DNA of 64,000 nt from Symbiodinium natans (Eukaryota; Sar; Dinophyceae; Suessiales; Symbiodiniaceae), in contig CAJNDS010002633.1 in NCBI GenBank assembly GCA_905221605.1, positions 134,001-198,000 of the forward strand. Direction: 5' to 3'. A program made the translations under genes and the position numbers. Below are positions 10,411 through 20,924 of this stretch, piece by piece (the first letter of the stretch is position 1; each line of letters begins with the position of its first letter). Below the pieces are notes generated by a model that did no database searches, was not told the DNA's origin, and saw only the letters and a list, made by a program, of their open reading frames with translations.

Positions 10411-10580
10411 TCTAGGGTTCAGGGATAAGGGCTTGAAGGTTCTGAAAACAAATCTCTAGGGTTCAGGGATTAGGGCTTGAAGGTTCTGAAAACAAATCTC
10501 TAGGGTTCAGGGATAAGGGCTTGAAGGTTCTGAAAACAAACCTCTAGGGTTCAGGGATTAGGGCTTGAAGGTTCTGGAAG
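10411..10580. repeat. 44-bp tandem repeat, four copies
   Basis: Unit begins TCTAGGGTTCAGGGAT and contains GGCTTGAAGGTTCTGAAAAC. Starts are at 10,411, 10,455, 10,499 and 10,543, so the period is exactly 44. Copies differ by an A/T change. Minisatellite seeded from a telomere-type variant. Confidence 0.9.
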
Positions 10581-10764
10581 GGTTTCAGAGCCTTGAGCGC
10601 TGAGGGAACCCGCTTCCCAAAGCCGCAGCCCGCACCACAGAATGGTGGTGTGGCAGGGGGCCTTCGGACGAGGTTTAGGGTTTAGGAGTTAGGGTTCAGG
10701 GTTTAGGGTTTAGGGTTTAGGGTTCAGGGTTTAGGGTTTAGGGTTCAGGGTTCAGGGTTTAGGG

Positions 10765-11418
10765 TGCGTAGTGAGCTGCAGCCCTTAAGGCGCCTTGCCG
10801 GCGTGCGTCCTTACCCCACCGCACACTCTACTTGTGAGTGTTGGGGCGGGCAAGGGGTGGGCACATTATATTGACCAGGTATAAGGTCTTTCAGAGGTTA
10901 TGACGCCCAAACTCACGCTTGCTGCGTGACTTCGTGGAAGGTGGCCGGGACCCAAGAAGCTTGCAGCTGCAGGGCCTGGTGATGGAGCATTCTTGGGGGT
11001 TGCCGGGAACTGGGGGGCTGCCTGGACCAAAGGCACGAGATGCTGTGGAGATGCTATGGGGGTGGTCTGGACTCTGGGGCGGCTTGGCCATGGGTGGTGT
11101 CACTTAGGTTGCTTGGTGGTTGCTGGTCTTGGGCGGCACGGGGCATGCTAGGGCTGTGGGCGGCGCAAGAGGCGTGGCAGCTACAGCAGCGTGCTATTAA
11201 CAGGGATGGCTGGGCGCCTAACAGTCGGTGCGGTGGCTCAAGCCCGACGGCCTAGTCGACAGGTTGGGGGAGCCGCAGCGGGGAAGCACTCCATCCCTGC
11301 GTGTTGGAGTGGGGGGAGTGCGTAGTGAGCTGCAGCCCTTAAGGCACCTTGCCGGCGTGCGTCCTTACCCCACCGCACACTCTACTTGTGAGTGTTGGGG
11401 CGGGCAAGGGGTGGGCAC
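10765..11418 (+). repeat. Direct duplication of an approximately 100-bp block
   Basis: The block starting GTGCGTAGTGAGCTGCAG (10,765-10,865) recurs at about 11,316-11,418 with very few changes, followed by a shared GACCAGGTA..AAGGTC..TTCAGA tail. The 450 bp between include a plus-strand frame (LLRDFVEGGRDP..., about 10,919-11,107) and a second ORF. I cannot name them. Confidence 0.75.
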
Positions 11419-11576
11419 GACCAGGTACAAGGTCGTTCAGATAGGGTTTAGGGTTTAGGAGTTAGGGTTCAGGCTTTAGGGTTTCTCCCCAGTGCCCGGG
11501 TATTTCCTTGTTGTTCCTCAGTAGAACCCAACCTAAAGCCACCCCACAGGCCTTACATTGGAGGACAGCATGCTTG

Positions 11577-11661
11577 CCCTAAACCCTAAACCCTAAACCC
11601 TAAACCCTAAACCCTAAACCCTAAACCCTAAACCCTAAACCCTAAACCCTAAACCCTAAAC
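11577..11661. repeat. CCCTAAA array, about 12 units
   Basis: Nearly perfect C-strand array just left of the satellite island. Confidence 0.95.
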
Positions 11662-11946
11662 CGACTTTGAGGTTTTGGGAAGTGTCCCTGTTGTTCAGGC
11701 AGGCTTTAGGGCATTCAGGGTTGTTGACTTGTTGAGGGAGGGCTTAGGAACGGAGGGCCTATTTTTTTGGGTCTTTTTTTTTTTTTTTTTTTTTTGGGGG
11801 GGGGGGTTTTTTTTTTTTTTTGTGGTCGATTTTTTTGTTTTCTTGGTTTTTCCTAAGAAAACCACCATTCCCTCCATATTTTTAAAGGATTTGATGCATT
11901 TTCGTGGTTTTTCGTACGAAAAACAGTATATTTCTGGTAGGTTTTA

Positions 11947-12107
11947 GAAGGAAAGAAGGAAAGAAAGGAAGGAAGGAAGGATGAAAGAAAGGAAGAAAGC
12001 AAGGAAGGAAGGAAGGAAGGAAGAAAGGAGGGAAGGAAGAAAGGAAGGAAGCAAGGAAGGAAGAAAGGAAGGAAGAAAGGAAGGAAGCAAGGAAGGAAGA
12101 AAGGAAG
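11947..12107. repeat. GGAA/GAAA microsatellite
   Basis: Degenerate GGAAGGAAAGAA tract. The Ser/Phe/Leu-rich minus-strand ORFs are artefacts. Confidence 0.95.
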
Positions 12108-14512
12108 CGTGCTTCGAAGCCCAAGAAACTAGTTGAAAAACATCGTGTGAGCATTGTGTTTGCAAATGGGGGCGGCTGCGCCCCCCCCAACCCCCCGCTT
12201 TTTTTAAGCCGTGCTGAGCGTGCTTCAAAGCCCAAGAAACTTGTTGACACCCATCATGTGAGCAGGGTGTTTGCAAATGGGGGGGAGGGGGGGGATGCGC
12301 CCCCACCCCACCCCCCCAACCCACACAAACCCCACCCCGCTTCATTAAAGCCGTACCAAGCGTGCTTCAAAGCCCAAGGAAGAAAACTAGTTGAAAACAT
12401 TCGTTTCTCGTAAGTGTGAGCAGTGTGTTTGCACATGGGGGGGGGGGGGGGGCTGCGCCCCCCACTTTTTTTAAGCCGTGCAGAGCGTGCTTCAAAGCCC
12501 CAGAAACTTGTTGACACCCATCATGTGAGCATTGTGTTTGCAAATGGGGGGGGGCTGTGCCCCCCCCCAACCCCCCCGCTTCTTTTAAGCCGTACCAAGC
12601 GTGCTTCAAAACCCAAGAAACTAGTTGACAAACATCGTGAGCATTGTGTTTGCAAATGGGGGGGGCTGCGCCCCCCCCAACCCCCCCGCTTTTTTAAGCC
12701 GTGCAGAGCGCGCTTCAAAGCCCAAGAAACTTGTTGACACCCATCATGTGAGCAGGGTGCTTGCAAATGGGGGGCGCAGACCCCCCAACCCCACCCGCTT
12801 CTTTTAAGCCGTTCAAAGCCCAAGAAACTAGTTGAAAAACATCGTGTGAGCATTGTGTTTGCAAATGGGGGGGGCTGCGCCCCCCCAACCCCCCCGCTTT
12901 TTTTCAGCCGAAGCCCAAGAAACTAGTTGAAACCCATCATGTGAGCAGGGTGTTTGCAGATGGGGGGCACAGCCCCCCCAACCCCCGCTTCTTTTAAGCC
13001 GTACCAAGCGTGCTTCAAAGCCCAAGAAACTAGTTGAAAAGCATCGTGTGAGCATTGTGTTTGCAAATGGGGGGGGCTGCGCCCCCCCCAACCCCCCCGC
13101 TTTTTTTAAGCCGTGCAGAGCGCGCTTCAAAGCCCAAGAAACTTGTTGACACCCATCATGTGAGCAGGGTGTTTGCAAATGGGAGGGGCTGCGCCCCCCC
13201 CCAACCCCCCCCGCTTCTTTTAAGCCGTACCAAGCGTGCTTCAAAGCCCAAGGGCAGCCCAAGAAACTAGTTGAAGAACATCGTGTGAACATTGCAAATG
13301 GGGGTGGCTGCGCCCCCCCCTAACCCCCCCGCTTTTTTTGCAGCCAACGCGCAAGAAAGTAGTTGAAACCCATCATGTGAGCAGGGTGTTTGCAAATGGG
13401 GGGCACAGCCCCCCCAACCCCCCCGCTTCTTTTAAGCTGTACCAAGCGTGCTTCAAAGCCCAAGAAACTAGTTGAAAAACATCGTGTGTGCATTGTGTTT
13501 GCAAATGGGGGGGGCTGCGCCCCCCCCAACCCCCCGCTTTTTTTAAGCCGTGCAGAGTGCGCTTCAAAGCCCAAGAAACTTGTTGACACCCATCATGTGA
13601 GCAGGGTGTTTGCAAATGGGGGGCGGCTGCGCCCCCCCCAACCCCCCCCGCTTCTTTTAAGCCGTACCAAGCGTGCTTCAAAGCCCAAGAAACTAGTTGA
13701 AAAACATCGTGAGCATTGTGTTTGCAAATGGGGGGGGCTGCGCCCCCCCCAACCCCCCCGCTTTTTTTAAGCCGTGCAGAGCGCGCTTCAAAGCTCAAGA
13801 AACTTGTTAACACCCATCATGTGAGCAGGGTGTTTGCAAATGGGGGGGGGGCTGCGCCCGCCCCCAACCCCCCCCGCTTCTTTTAAGCCGTTCAAAGCGC
13901 AAGAAACTAGTTGAAAAACATCGTGTGAGCATTGTGTTTGCAAATGGGGGGGGCTGCGCCCCCCCCAACCCCCCCGCTTTTTATCAGCCGAAGCCCAAGA
14001 AACTAGTTGAAACCCATCATGTGAGCAGGGTGTTTGCAGATGGGGGGCACAGCCCCCCCAACCCCCGCTTCTTTTAAGCCGTACCAAGCGTGCTTCAAAG
14101 CCCAAGAAACTAGTTGAAAAACATCGTGTGAGCATTGCAAATGGGGGGGGCTGCGCCCCCCCCAACCCCCCCGCTTTCTTTCAGCCAAAGCGCAAGAAAG
14201 TAGTTGAAACCCATCATGTGAGCAGGGTGTTTGCAAATGGGGGGCACAGCGTCCCCAACCCCCCCGCTTCTTTTAAGCTGTACCAAGCGTGCTTCAAAGC
14301 CCAAGAAACTAATTGAAAAACATCGTGTGTGCATTGTGTTTGCAAATGGGGGGGCTGCGCCCCCCCCGCTCTTTTTTTTTTGAAGCCGTGCAGAGCGTGC
14401 TTCAAAGCCCAAGAGGTGTTTGCAAGTGGGGGGGCTGCCCCCCCCCCCACCCCCCAACCCCCCCCGCTTCTTTTAAGCCGTACCAAGCGTGCTTCAAAGC
14501 CCAAAAAACGAA
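12108..14512. repeat. Satellite, about 112-bp unit alternating in pairs
   Basis: About 20 units share a GCTTCAAAGCCCAAGAAACT core, then a CATCGTGTGAGCATTGTG or CATCATGTGAGCAGGGTG half, then TTTGCAAATGGGGG, a GGGGGCTGCGCCCCC hairpin, CCAACCCCC and GCTTTTTTTAAGCCGT. Type 1 (CTAGTTGAAAAACATCGT) and type 2 (CTTGTTGACACCCATCAT) alternate over much of it, giving a higher-order unit near 225 bp. Long ORFs on both strands repeat the same peptide and are not genes. Confidence 0.9.
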
Positions 14513-14513
14513 G

Positions 14514-14715
14514 GAAATGACAGGATATCTGTCCAAAATGTAAGGAAAATAGGGTTTTCCCCCTAGGAAAAACCAAGGAAAACCTAAGGGAAATTACAGG
14601 AAATCCGTCCAAAATGTAAAACAATAGGTTTCCCTATGAAAAAAACCAACGAAAACCGAAGGGAAATTACAGAAAATCCGTCCAAAATGCAAGGAAAGTA
14701 GGGTTTTTCCTAGAG
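14514..14715. repeat. Three degenerate copies of a 71-76-bp repeat
   Basis: Copies begin GAAATGACAGGATATCTGTC, GAAATTACAGGAAATCCGTC and GAAATTACAGAAAATCCGTC (14,514; 14,590; 14,661), each followed by CCAAAATG. They form the right part of the satellite island. Confidence 0.85.
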
Positions 14716-14789
14716 AAAACGACGACCAAAAAAAAAAAGGCCCAACAAAAAAAAAAAAGACCCAAACAAAAACTCCACCCCTTAGGAAC

Positions 14790-15012
14790 CCCCTAAACCC
14801 GAAACCCTAAACCCTAAACCCTAAACCCTAAACCCTAAACCCTAAACCCTAAACCCTAAACCCTAAACCCTAAACCCTAAACCCTAAACCCTAAACCCTA
14901 AACCCTAAAAACTAAACCCTAAACCCTAAACCCTAAACCCTAAACCCTAAACCCTAAACCCTAAACCCTAAACCCTACACCCTAAACCCTAAACCCTAAA
15001 CCCGAAACCCGA
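14790..15012. repeat. Long CCCTAAA array, about 220 bp
   Basis: About 30 units, with CCCTAAAAACTAAA and CCCTACA interruptions; one of the longest C-strand arrays in the window. Confidence 0.95.
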
Positions 15013-15021
15013 AACCTACAG

Positions 15022-15152
15022 GGCATCGGCTGCCCAGGACACGCTGATGGCGCAGCGGGTGGCGCGGAAGGATTTGTCCACTCGCTTCTACATCCAGATC
15101 GCGGATACTCTTCGCCCCACAGTTGAAGCAAGCTACGAATCCTTGGGAACCT
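15022..15152 (+). CDS. Candidate exon, unidentified protein
   Basis: Acceptor ACCTACAG|G. The frame reads ASAAQDTLMAQRVARKDLST, then RFYIQIADTLRPTVEASYES, open to TAG at about 15,152. It either ends the gene or uses a donor shortly before. Strong coding composition; the next exon candidate is at 15,343. Confidence 0.65.
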
Positions 15153-15342
15153 AGTAGAGTAGGTAACCTTTGACCTTTTTGGGGTCCCAGATTGAAGAAA
15201 CCCCAAAACCCTAAACCCCAAGCCCTAAACCCTATAATCCCTAAACCCTACACCCTAAACCCCAAACCCCAAACCCCAAACCCTAAACCCTAAACCCTAA
15301 ACTGTCTAAACTGTCTAAACCCACTCTAAACCCTAAACCAAG

Positions 15343-15419
15343 GTCAGAAGTTCTGCTTTGACTTTTACAACCCCATGGTCGTGCAGAAGTGCATCGCCAC
15401 CACTCAGGCTCGCCTGGGG
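15343..15419 (+). CDS. Candidate exon between C- and G-strand arrays
   Basis: Acceptor AACCAAG|G, donor GG|GTTGAGGG. The frame reads QKFCFDFYNPMVVQKCIATT. It probably belongs to the same gene as 15,022. Family unknown. Confidence 0.6.
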
Positions 15420-15479
15420 GTTGAGGGTTTAGGGTTTAGGGTCTGGGGTTTTGGGTTTAGTGTTTTTAGGGTAGAGTCG

Positions 15480-16150
15480 CCACTTTTTGGGGTCCAGTGA
15501 ATCTGAGGCCCCCCAAAACCCAGAAGCTCTGCCACCACAAGTGCTCTACGAGTTCGTAGTCGAAATAAAGGTTACAATCCCCAGCCCCCTCACCCCTCCC
15601 CTTCCAGGGGGGTGAGGGGGGTCAGGGGTTCCCTGCCCCGCGGATCCTGGCGCGATACTCTGGGATGACGCACTCTTTTGGACCAGCTCCTGTTGTGTGG
15701 GCATTGGTCGGCGGGCCGCGCCACGCATGTCAAGGCTGTGGGTTTTTCTCCCAGACGCGGTTTTACCCACAGCTCTTGTGTAGTCGTTGGGTCCTGCGCT
15801 TCACAAGCCGGCAGGCAGGATCATTGCACATGCTTGACAGGTCCTTCCCAAAAACAACGCTGATTCCTACACCAAATTTGAGAACCCGAAGCCCCCCAAA
15901 CCCCATAACCTGAACTCAAAACCCCGTAAAGACCCCACACCCCGTAGCCTAAACCCTAAGACTTGAGGCTTCAGCCAGCCTGCAACACCGAACCTCCCCT
16001 CAACCCTTCTTCGAGCAACAAGAACTGATAAACATGAGCACGATCAGAAAGCCGGGAAGCCCTAAACCCTAAACCCGAAACCCTAAACCCTAAACCCTAA
16101 ACCCTAAACCCTAAACCCTAAACCCTAAACCCTGAACCCTTCAAGACGAG
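15480..16150. other. Intron interior, weak ORFs only
   Basis: Unique sequence from 15,480 to 15,890 with overlapping weak ORFs on both strands (plus 15,665-15,913; minus 15,546-15,770), then C-strand arrays. I see no splice-supported exon. Confidence 0.4.
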
Positions 16151-16213
16151 GGAGGAGCGCAAGTCGGTGGTGGGACAACACGCGTCGGGGGGGCATGCCC
16201 GGTTGCTTTCCCG
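16151..16213 (+). CDS. Candidate exon, basic
   Basis: Acceptor AAGACGAG|G. The frame reads EERKSVVGQHASGGHARLLS. C-strand arrays lie on both sides; the donor is unclear. Confidence 0.4.
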
Positions 16214-16433
16214 AATCCCGAAACCCTAAACCCCAAACCCTAAACCCTAAACCCTAAACCCTAAACCCTAAACCCTAAACCCTAAACCCTAAACCCTAAA
16301 CCCTGCACCTTTTAAACCGCTTTAGCCTTTTATTTAAACCCCTTAAGCCCTTTAAACCCTTTAAAACTTGAAACCCTTGAAAGCCTAAACCCTATAAGCC
16401 CCCAAACCTGAAGCCCTACTTGGGGGAAATCAG

Positions 16434-16465
16434 GCCCTGCTGAATGATCGTGACGTGGCCCTTTG
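16434..16465 (+). CDS. Possible small exon
   Basis: Acceptor GAAATCAG|G, donor TTG|GTAGCAAC, frame ALLNDRDVAL. Only 32 nt. Confidence 0.3.
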
Positions 16466-16499
16466 GTAGCAACTGCCTTTGCGCCTCTTAGGGTTTAGG

Positions 16500-17278
16500 G
16501 TTTGGGGTTTAGGGTCGCAGGGAGCTAGAAAGCCTATAGAACCCCTTTGAAGGATTTATATAGGGAGGGGCATCAGGTACCGAGTTTTCTCATACCCTGA
16601 TGGTCAGTAGCTTGGGCTTTTTGGGGAGGGGGTTGGTTGATTAAGGATTTTGGTAGTTAGGCTTTAGGGCTTGAGGGTTTGAGTCAGGGCTTAGGATTTG
16701 AGGCTTTGGGGCTGCTGGGTTGTCAGGGGTTTGTGGGTTTACGATTTGTTTTTTTTTTTGGATTTGGGGGTTAAGTATAGAGATTTGAGGGTTTCAGGGA
16801 TTATAGGATTTGAGGATTGTAAGCTTCTGGATTTTCAGTATGTAGAGTTTTGGGGTTCAGGATTTGACGGCTTTAGGTTTTAGGGTTTGGGCGTTTGGGG
16901 ATTTTTCGGGGTGTAGGGTTTGAGGTCTATAGAATATTTGAGGGTTTTCGGGGGTGCTGGAGTGCAAGATTGTAGGTTCTCGGGTTTTGGGACATCGAAC
17001 CACGCTGCCTTCGGGTGGGGCAAATGCGGCCTCATTGGCGAGGGGGGGTTTCGGTCCTTTTCATTGGTTGTTAGAGGGTCCTTTAGGGAGGGGGGGTCAT
17101 GGGGGTCGGTATGTATATACTTAAACCTTAGGGAAGCTTTGGGAGCTGGGAGAAGCAGGGGGGGACCCTATAATATAATGAGTTTTTTTTTTGGGGGGGG
17201 GGGGGGGGTTAGTGGGTAGTGGGATAGGATCCGACTACTGCCAGATATTTCCGAGTCATGCCCAGTTCATTCTCGCAG
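16500..17278. other. Degenerate G-strand repeat region
   Basis: Decayed GGGTTT/TTTAGGG sequence with T and G runs (16,748-16,760; 17,188-17,208). The ORFs at 16,698 and 16,920 are low complexity. Confidence 0.5.
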
Positions 17279-17382
17279 GCTCATGGCTTTTCAGAGCACT
17301 CCTCCGATCCCTGACTCCTGATCTGCTAAGGAGCAGCACTCAAATAGATGCCCTTTTTTTCGCACAGCGGCCTTTTGATTGA
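17279..17382 (+). CDS. Candidate terminal exon
   Basis: Acceptor TTCTCGCAG|G. The frame reads SWLFRALLRSLTPDLLRSST and ends at TGA (17,380-17,382). A TA microsatellite follows at 17,430-17,485. Confidence 0.45.
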
Positions 17383-17563
17383 GGCCTTAACCGAAGGCTT
17401 AAGGTCCATTTTCTATTTATGTGTATAGTGACATATTATATATATATATATGTATATGTATATGTATATATGTCTACATATAGATTGAGGGTTTCACGTT
17501 CCAGATGATTCCATCAAAACATGCCAATCCCCTGGCCCCCTACAATGACTCTTCATGTCCCAG

Positions 17564-17634
17564 GCAGTCATCGGGGACGCTGGCGCAGGGAAGACGGACT
17601 GCATTGCAACGCTGCCACTCGAAGCCTTGCGGGG
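17564..17634 (+). CDS. Candidate exon with P-loop (Walker A) motif
   Basis: Acceptor CATGTCCCAG|G, donor in GGGGGTTCC. The frame AVIGDAGAGKTDCIATLPLE contains GDAGAGKT, which fits GxxGxGK[ST]. That suggests a P-loop NTPase (helicase or AAA type), but the family cannot be fixed from 24 residues. A C-strand array follows. Confidence 0.55.
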
Positions 17635-17774
17635 GTTCCTTACACCCCTAAATCACCCCGAAAGCCAAAAGCCTGAAGAGACCCTAAACCCTACACCCTT
17701 AAACCCTAAAACCCTTAACCCTAAACCCTCCGATCCTGTGTTTGCTTGGATTACTGAACCTTTCCCCTTTGCAG

Positions 17775-17815
17775 GGCCAGAACTAGGGCGCGAGGCACTA
17801 CATCTCGAACCCCCG
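17775..17815 (+). CDS. Candidate small exon
   Basis: Excellent pyrimidine-rich acceptor CTTTCCCCTTTGCAG|G and donor CCCG|GTTGAGGG. Frame PELGREALHLEPP. C-strand array far left, G-strand array right. It may be the exon after the P-loop exon; phase not proven. Confidence 0.5.
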
Positions 17816-18172
17816 GTTGAGGGTTTAGGGTTTAGGGTTTCGGGTTTCGGGTTTCGGGTTTCGGAAACCCTTGGGCAAAGCCAGCGTTGGAACACACGAA
17901 CCCACAAGTCACAAACCCCAAATCCCCAAAGCCTCCCAAAGCCCAGAACAACCCCAAGTTCTTCGTGAATGCTTAAACCCGAAAATCCAACCCCAAAGAA
18001 CTAAACCCCCAAACCTCTAAACCCCCACAATCCTTGGGGACCTAACGCCTTCAACCCTGAATCTCTAAAGCCCCTAAGACCCCAAAACCCCTAGATCTTA
18101 AAACCTCTACCCTCAACCCTCAACCCTCAAACCTAAACCCTCAACCCTAAACCCTAAACCCTAAACGTCGAG

Positions 18173-18261
18173 GCTCGAGGCTGGCGAGAGCTTCCCTGAC
18201 GACTTCGGGCAGCCTCTCTTCCCTCGGGTCGCTCTTCTACGTCCCCCGGATGCGCAAGATA
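18173..18261 (+). CDS. Candidate exon between C- and G-strand arrays
   Basis: Entered after GTCGAG|G. The frame reads LEAGESFPDDFGQPLFPRVA and then LLRPPDAQ. Ends at the G-strand array. Confidence 0.6.
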
Positions 18262-18649
18262 GGGTTTAGGGTTTAGGGTTTAGGGTTTAGGGTTTGGGGT
18301 TTGGAGTTTAGGGTTTGGGGTTTGGGGTTTAGGGTTTAGGGTTTAGGGTTTAGGGTTTCATAACAGGGTTTTGGGTTTCATAATAGGGTTTAGGGTTTCG
18401 GGCTAGTGCAAGGGAAGGACTCAAAGATGGGTAGCATATCCATGAGTTTCTAGACACAAAAGATGTACCCCGTGTATTCCGAGGATACGGTTGCTCTTGG
18501 ACGTCGCCAGCCCGAAGCCCCAAGCCCTAAACCCTAAACCCTAAACCCTATAAACCCTAAACCCTAAACCCTAAACCCTAAACCCTAAACCCTAAACCCT
18601 AAACCCCAAACCCCAAACCCCAAACCCTAAACTCCTACTCCGCGCCAAG

Positions 18650-18711
18650 GCGTGAACACCTTGGCGCACGATGCTGGCGAGGCGTGGAGTGCGGGGCTTC
18701 GGGCCTTTGGG
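18650..18711 (+). CDS. Candidate exon between C- and G-strand arrays
   Basis: Acceptor GCGCCAAG|G lies inside a CCAAGG...CCTTGG hairpin. The frame reads VNTLAHDAGEAWSAGLRAFG. Donor near GTCTAGAG. Confidence 0.5.
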
Positions 18712-18994
18712 GTCTAGAGTTTAGGGTTTAGGTTTTAGGGTTTAGTAAGGTTTAGGGTTTGGGGTTTAGGGCGTTTAGTAAGATTTAGGGTTTAGGGTTT
18801 TAGGTTTAGGGTTTAGGGTTTAGGGTTTAGGGTTTAGGGTCTAGGGTTTAGGGTTTAGGTGCCTTTTCGGCTATAGGCTGTTGGCTTCAGTGTTTCAGGG
18901 CTCAGGGGTTTTGGTAGATATGTGTTCAATAATTCTCCAACCCATGATCACGGTTTTAGGATCCCATCGTAGGATCCCTGAACTAGGATCCCTT

Positions 18995-19092
18995 GAAAAC
19001 CCTAAACCCTAAACCCTAAACCCTAAACCCTAAACCCTAAACCCTAAACCCTAAACCCTAAACCCTAAACCCTAAACCCTAAACCCTAAACC
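18995..19092. repeat. CCCTAAA array, about 14 units
   Basis: Uninterrupted C-strand array directly left of the 19,096 exon candidate. Confidence 0.95.
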
Positions 19093-19095
19093 TAG

Positions 19096-19130
19096 CTGAA
19101 GAACATGGGTGCTCTTGTTTTCCTACTAGG
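19096..19130 (+). CDS. Candidate small exon
   Basis: Acceptor AACCTAG at the end of the array; frame LKNMGALVFLL; donor GTTCGGGG. Hydrophobic. Confidence 0.4.
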
Positions 19131-19738
19131 GTTCGGGGGACTCAGGGCTTGGGGTTTGTTGGGCTCTTTAGGGTTTAGGGTTTAGGGTTTAGGGTTTAGG
19201 GTTTAGGGTTTAGGGTTTAGGGTTTAGGGTTCAGGTAGTGGGCCCTTTTTTCTGGTGCCCAGGTGCCACTCTCATGCAGACGAAATAAAGAACCCATCCA
19301 ATAGTTTAGATCCACCCCCCCCCCCCCCCCCCGGGTTTAGGTTTTAGGGTTTAGGGTTTAGGGTTTAGGGTTTAGGGTTGCAAGGGAGAGTGTCTGCTGG
19401 GTTTTCCTGTAAGTGATGTCATCGAGGACTTCTCGCCGGCCAGATAGTTCGAAGTAAGGTGTGGTGTGCGCGTCTGGGCTGTTCCCAAACCTAAGCCCTA
19501 AACCCCAAACCCTAAACTCTAAACCCTAAACCCTAAACCCCAAACTCCCTAAACCCTGTAATCCAATGAACCTTTGATCCCTAAAACCTAGAATCCCTAA
19601 ACCCTAGACCCCAGCTCCAGCCCCAAATCGTCTGATCCCGAAACCCTATCAACCCTGAAGCCCAAACCCTAATCCCTAAACCCTAAACCCTAAACCCTAA
19701 ACACTAAACCCTAAACCCTAAACCCCGAAGCACAGTAG

Positions 19739-19819
19739 GCTCTCCGCTTGGTGGCCATTAGCGCAACTGAGTCGACGCGGCAGACGATGCTTCTTCCCCA
19801 GTCTCCAATGCCCCTACAG
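19739..19819 (+). CDS. Candidate exon between C- and G-strand arrays
   Basis: Acceptor CACAGTAG|G, 81 nt, frame ALRLVAISATESTRQTMLLP; donor at GGTTTAGGG. Confidence 0.55.
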
Positions 19820-20179
19820 GGTTTAGGGTTTGGGGTTTGGGGTTTAGGGTTTAGGGGTTAACCCAAATCCGAAGTTCTAAGCCCTTGGGTTTAGGGTGTA
19901 GGGCTTGGGGTTTACGATTTAGGTCTAGGGTTTACGGCTTAGGGTCTAGGGTAGGCTTTAAACCTGAATATCCTATGCCCTAAACCCCAAGCCCTAAACC
20001 TACAGAAGCCCGTGTGTTTAAGGTTGTGCAACGTGTCCAAACCACCCTAAACCACCCAGGCAGGTATACCTTTTTTCAATTGGTGGCTTCCGAACCCTGA
20101 AGCCTAAACCTCTAAACCCTAGCTAACCCTAAACCCTAAAGTTTAAAGCCTAAACCCTTGTTGGGCTCCTTATTATCAG

Positions 20180-20234
20180 GGAAAGCGCAGCAGAGGTGCT
20201 CCCTTCCTTTCCAGTTTCCGGACAAACGATGAGG
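20180..20234 (+). CDS. Candidate exon
   Basis: Acceptor TATTATCAG|G. The frame is ESAAEVLPSFPVSGQTM. The donor is in GGGTTTGG. Confidence 0.45.
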
Positions 20235-20474
20235 GTTTGGGGGTCCATAGTTTTAGGGTTTAGGGTTTAGAGTTGAGGGTTTAGGGTTTAGGGTTTCTAG
20301 GGTTTGCAGGGTTTGTAGGGTTTATCGGTTTTATGGGTTACGGGGCTTAGAGTTTAGGGCTTCGGGCTCGGTGCTTGGGGTCTGTGGCTTGGGATGTACC
20401 CTCAACCCGAATCCCTAAACCCTAAACCCCAAATTCCCACCCGGCCTGCTTAGGCCGTACCCACCCTTTTCTAG

Positions 20475-20558
20475 GGTGCCTGGACCAGAAGATATCCGGC
20501 AGTGATAGACACCCTTGCTGGATGGACAATGTATGAGCCATTGGAGATGGTCGAGTAG
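20475..20558 (+). CDS. Candidate terminal exon
   Basis: Acceptor CCTTTTCTAG|G, 28 codons ending at TAG: GAWTRRYPAVIDTLAGWTMY, then EPLEMVE. The overlapping minus-strand ORF (20,415-20,627) is less convincing. Confidence 0.55.
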   Translation, partial: GAWTRRYPAVIDTLAGWTMYEPLEMVE

Positions 20559-20924
20559 AGAGCCCCTAGGGCTCGCCTTGGCATTAGGCCGCCAGAGTGG
20601 CGAAGGCCTAGAACGGGGCGGCCACAAGCCCCCCTTTAAACCTACTGACTAAATGCCGGCCAGAAAATCCTCAAATCTGGGGTCTGCCATGGGGGGATAT
20701 CCTTTCCAGAGCCAACTGCCCCTATTCTCTGGCCCCCGCTGGCCCCCTTACCTGGCCCCCTCCCCCCCCCCCCCCCCTCCGCTTTTTTCTAACCGCCCAC
20801 CCCCTAGCCCGCTTGGCCCCCCTGCCTCCCCCCCGCCTGACCCCCAAGCGTGCCACTCATGGCCCCCGGAAAGTTTGAAGCAGTGGTGGTGGGAATTGAG
20901 GGCGACAGCCCTAAACCCTAAAAG

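Larger units (their letters stand above)
11762..14775. mobile_element. Satellite island with inverted poly-T/poly-A flanks, about 3 kb
   Basis: The left edge reads TTTGGGTC followed by long T, G and T runs, then GTGGTCGA. The right edge on the minus strand reads TTTGGGTC, T run, TTGGGCC, T run, GGTCGTCG. These ends are inverted copies. Inside are a GGAA microsatellite, a roughly 112-bp satellite and three 71-76-bp repeats. It could be one non-autonomous element grown by tandem amplification, or a chance nesting. No transposase-like ORF is present. Confidence 0.5.

Noticed and set aside
12108-14512. CRISPR-like array of similar repeats
   Set aside because: No unique spacers between identical short repeats; the whole roughly 112-bp unit repeats, in a eukaryotic setting.
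11882-14624. Many ORFs of 60-154 codons with repeated SRAERASKPKKLV or FLGFEARLVRLK peptides
   Set aside because: All come from the 112-bp satellite read in different frames and strands.
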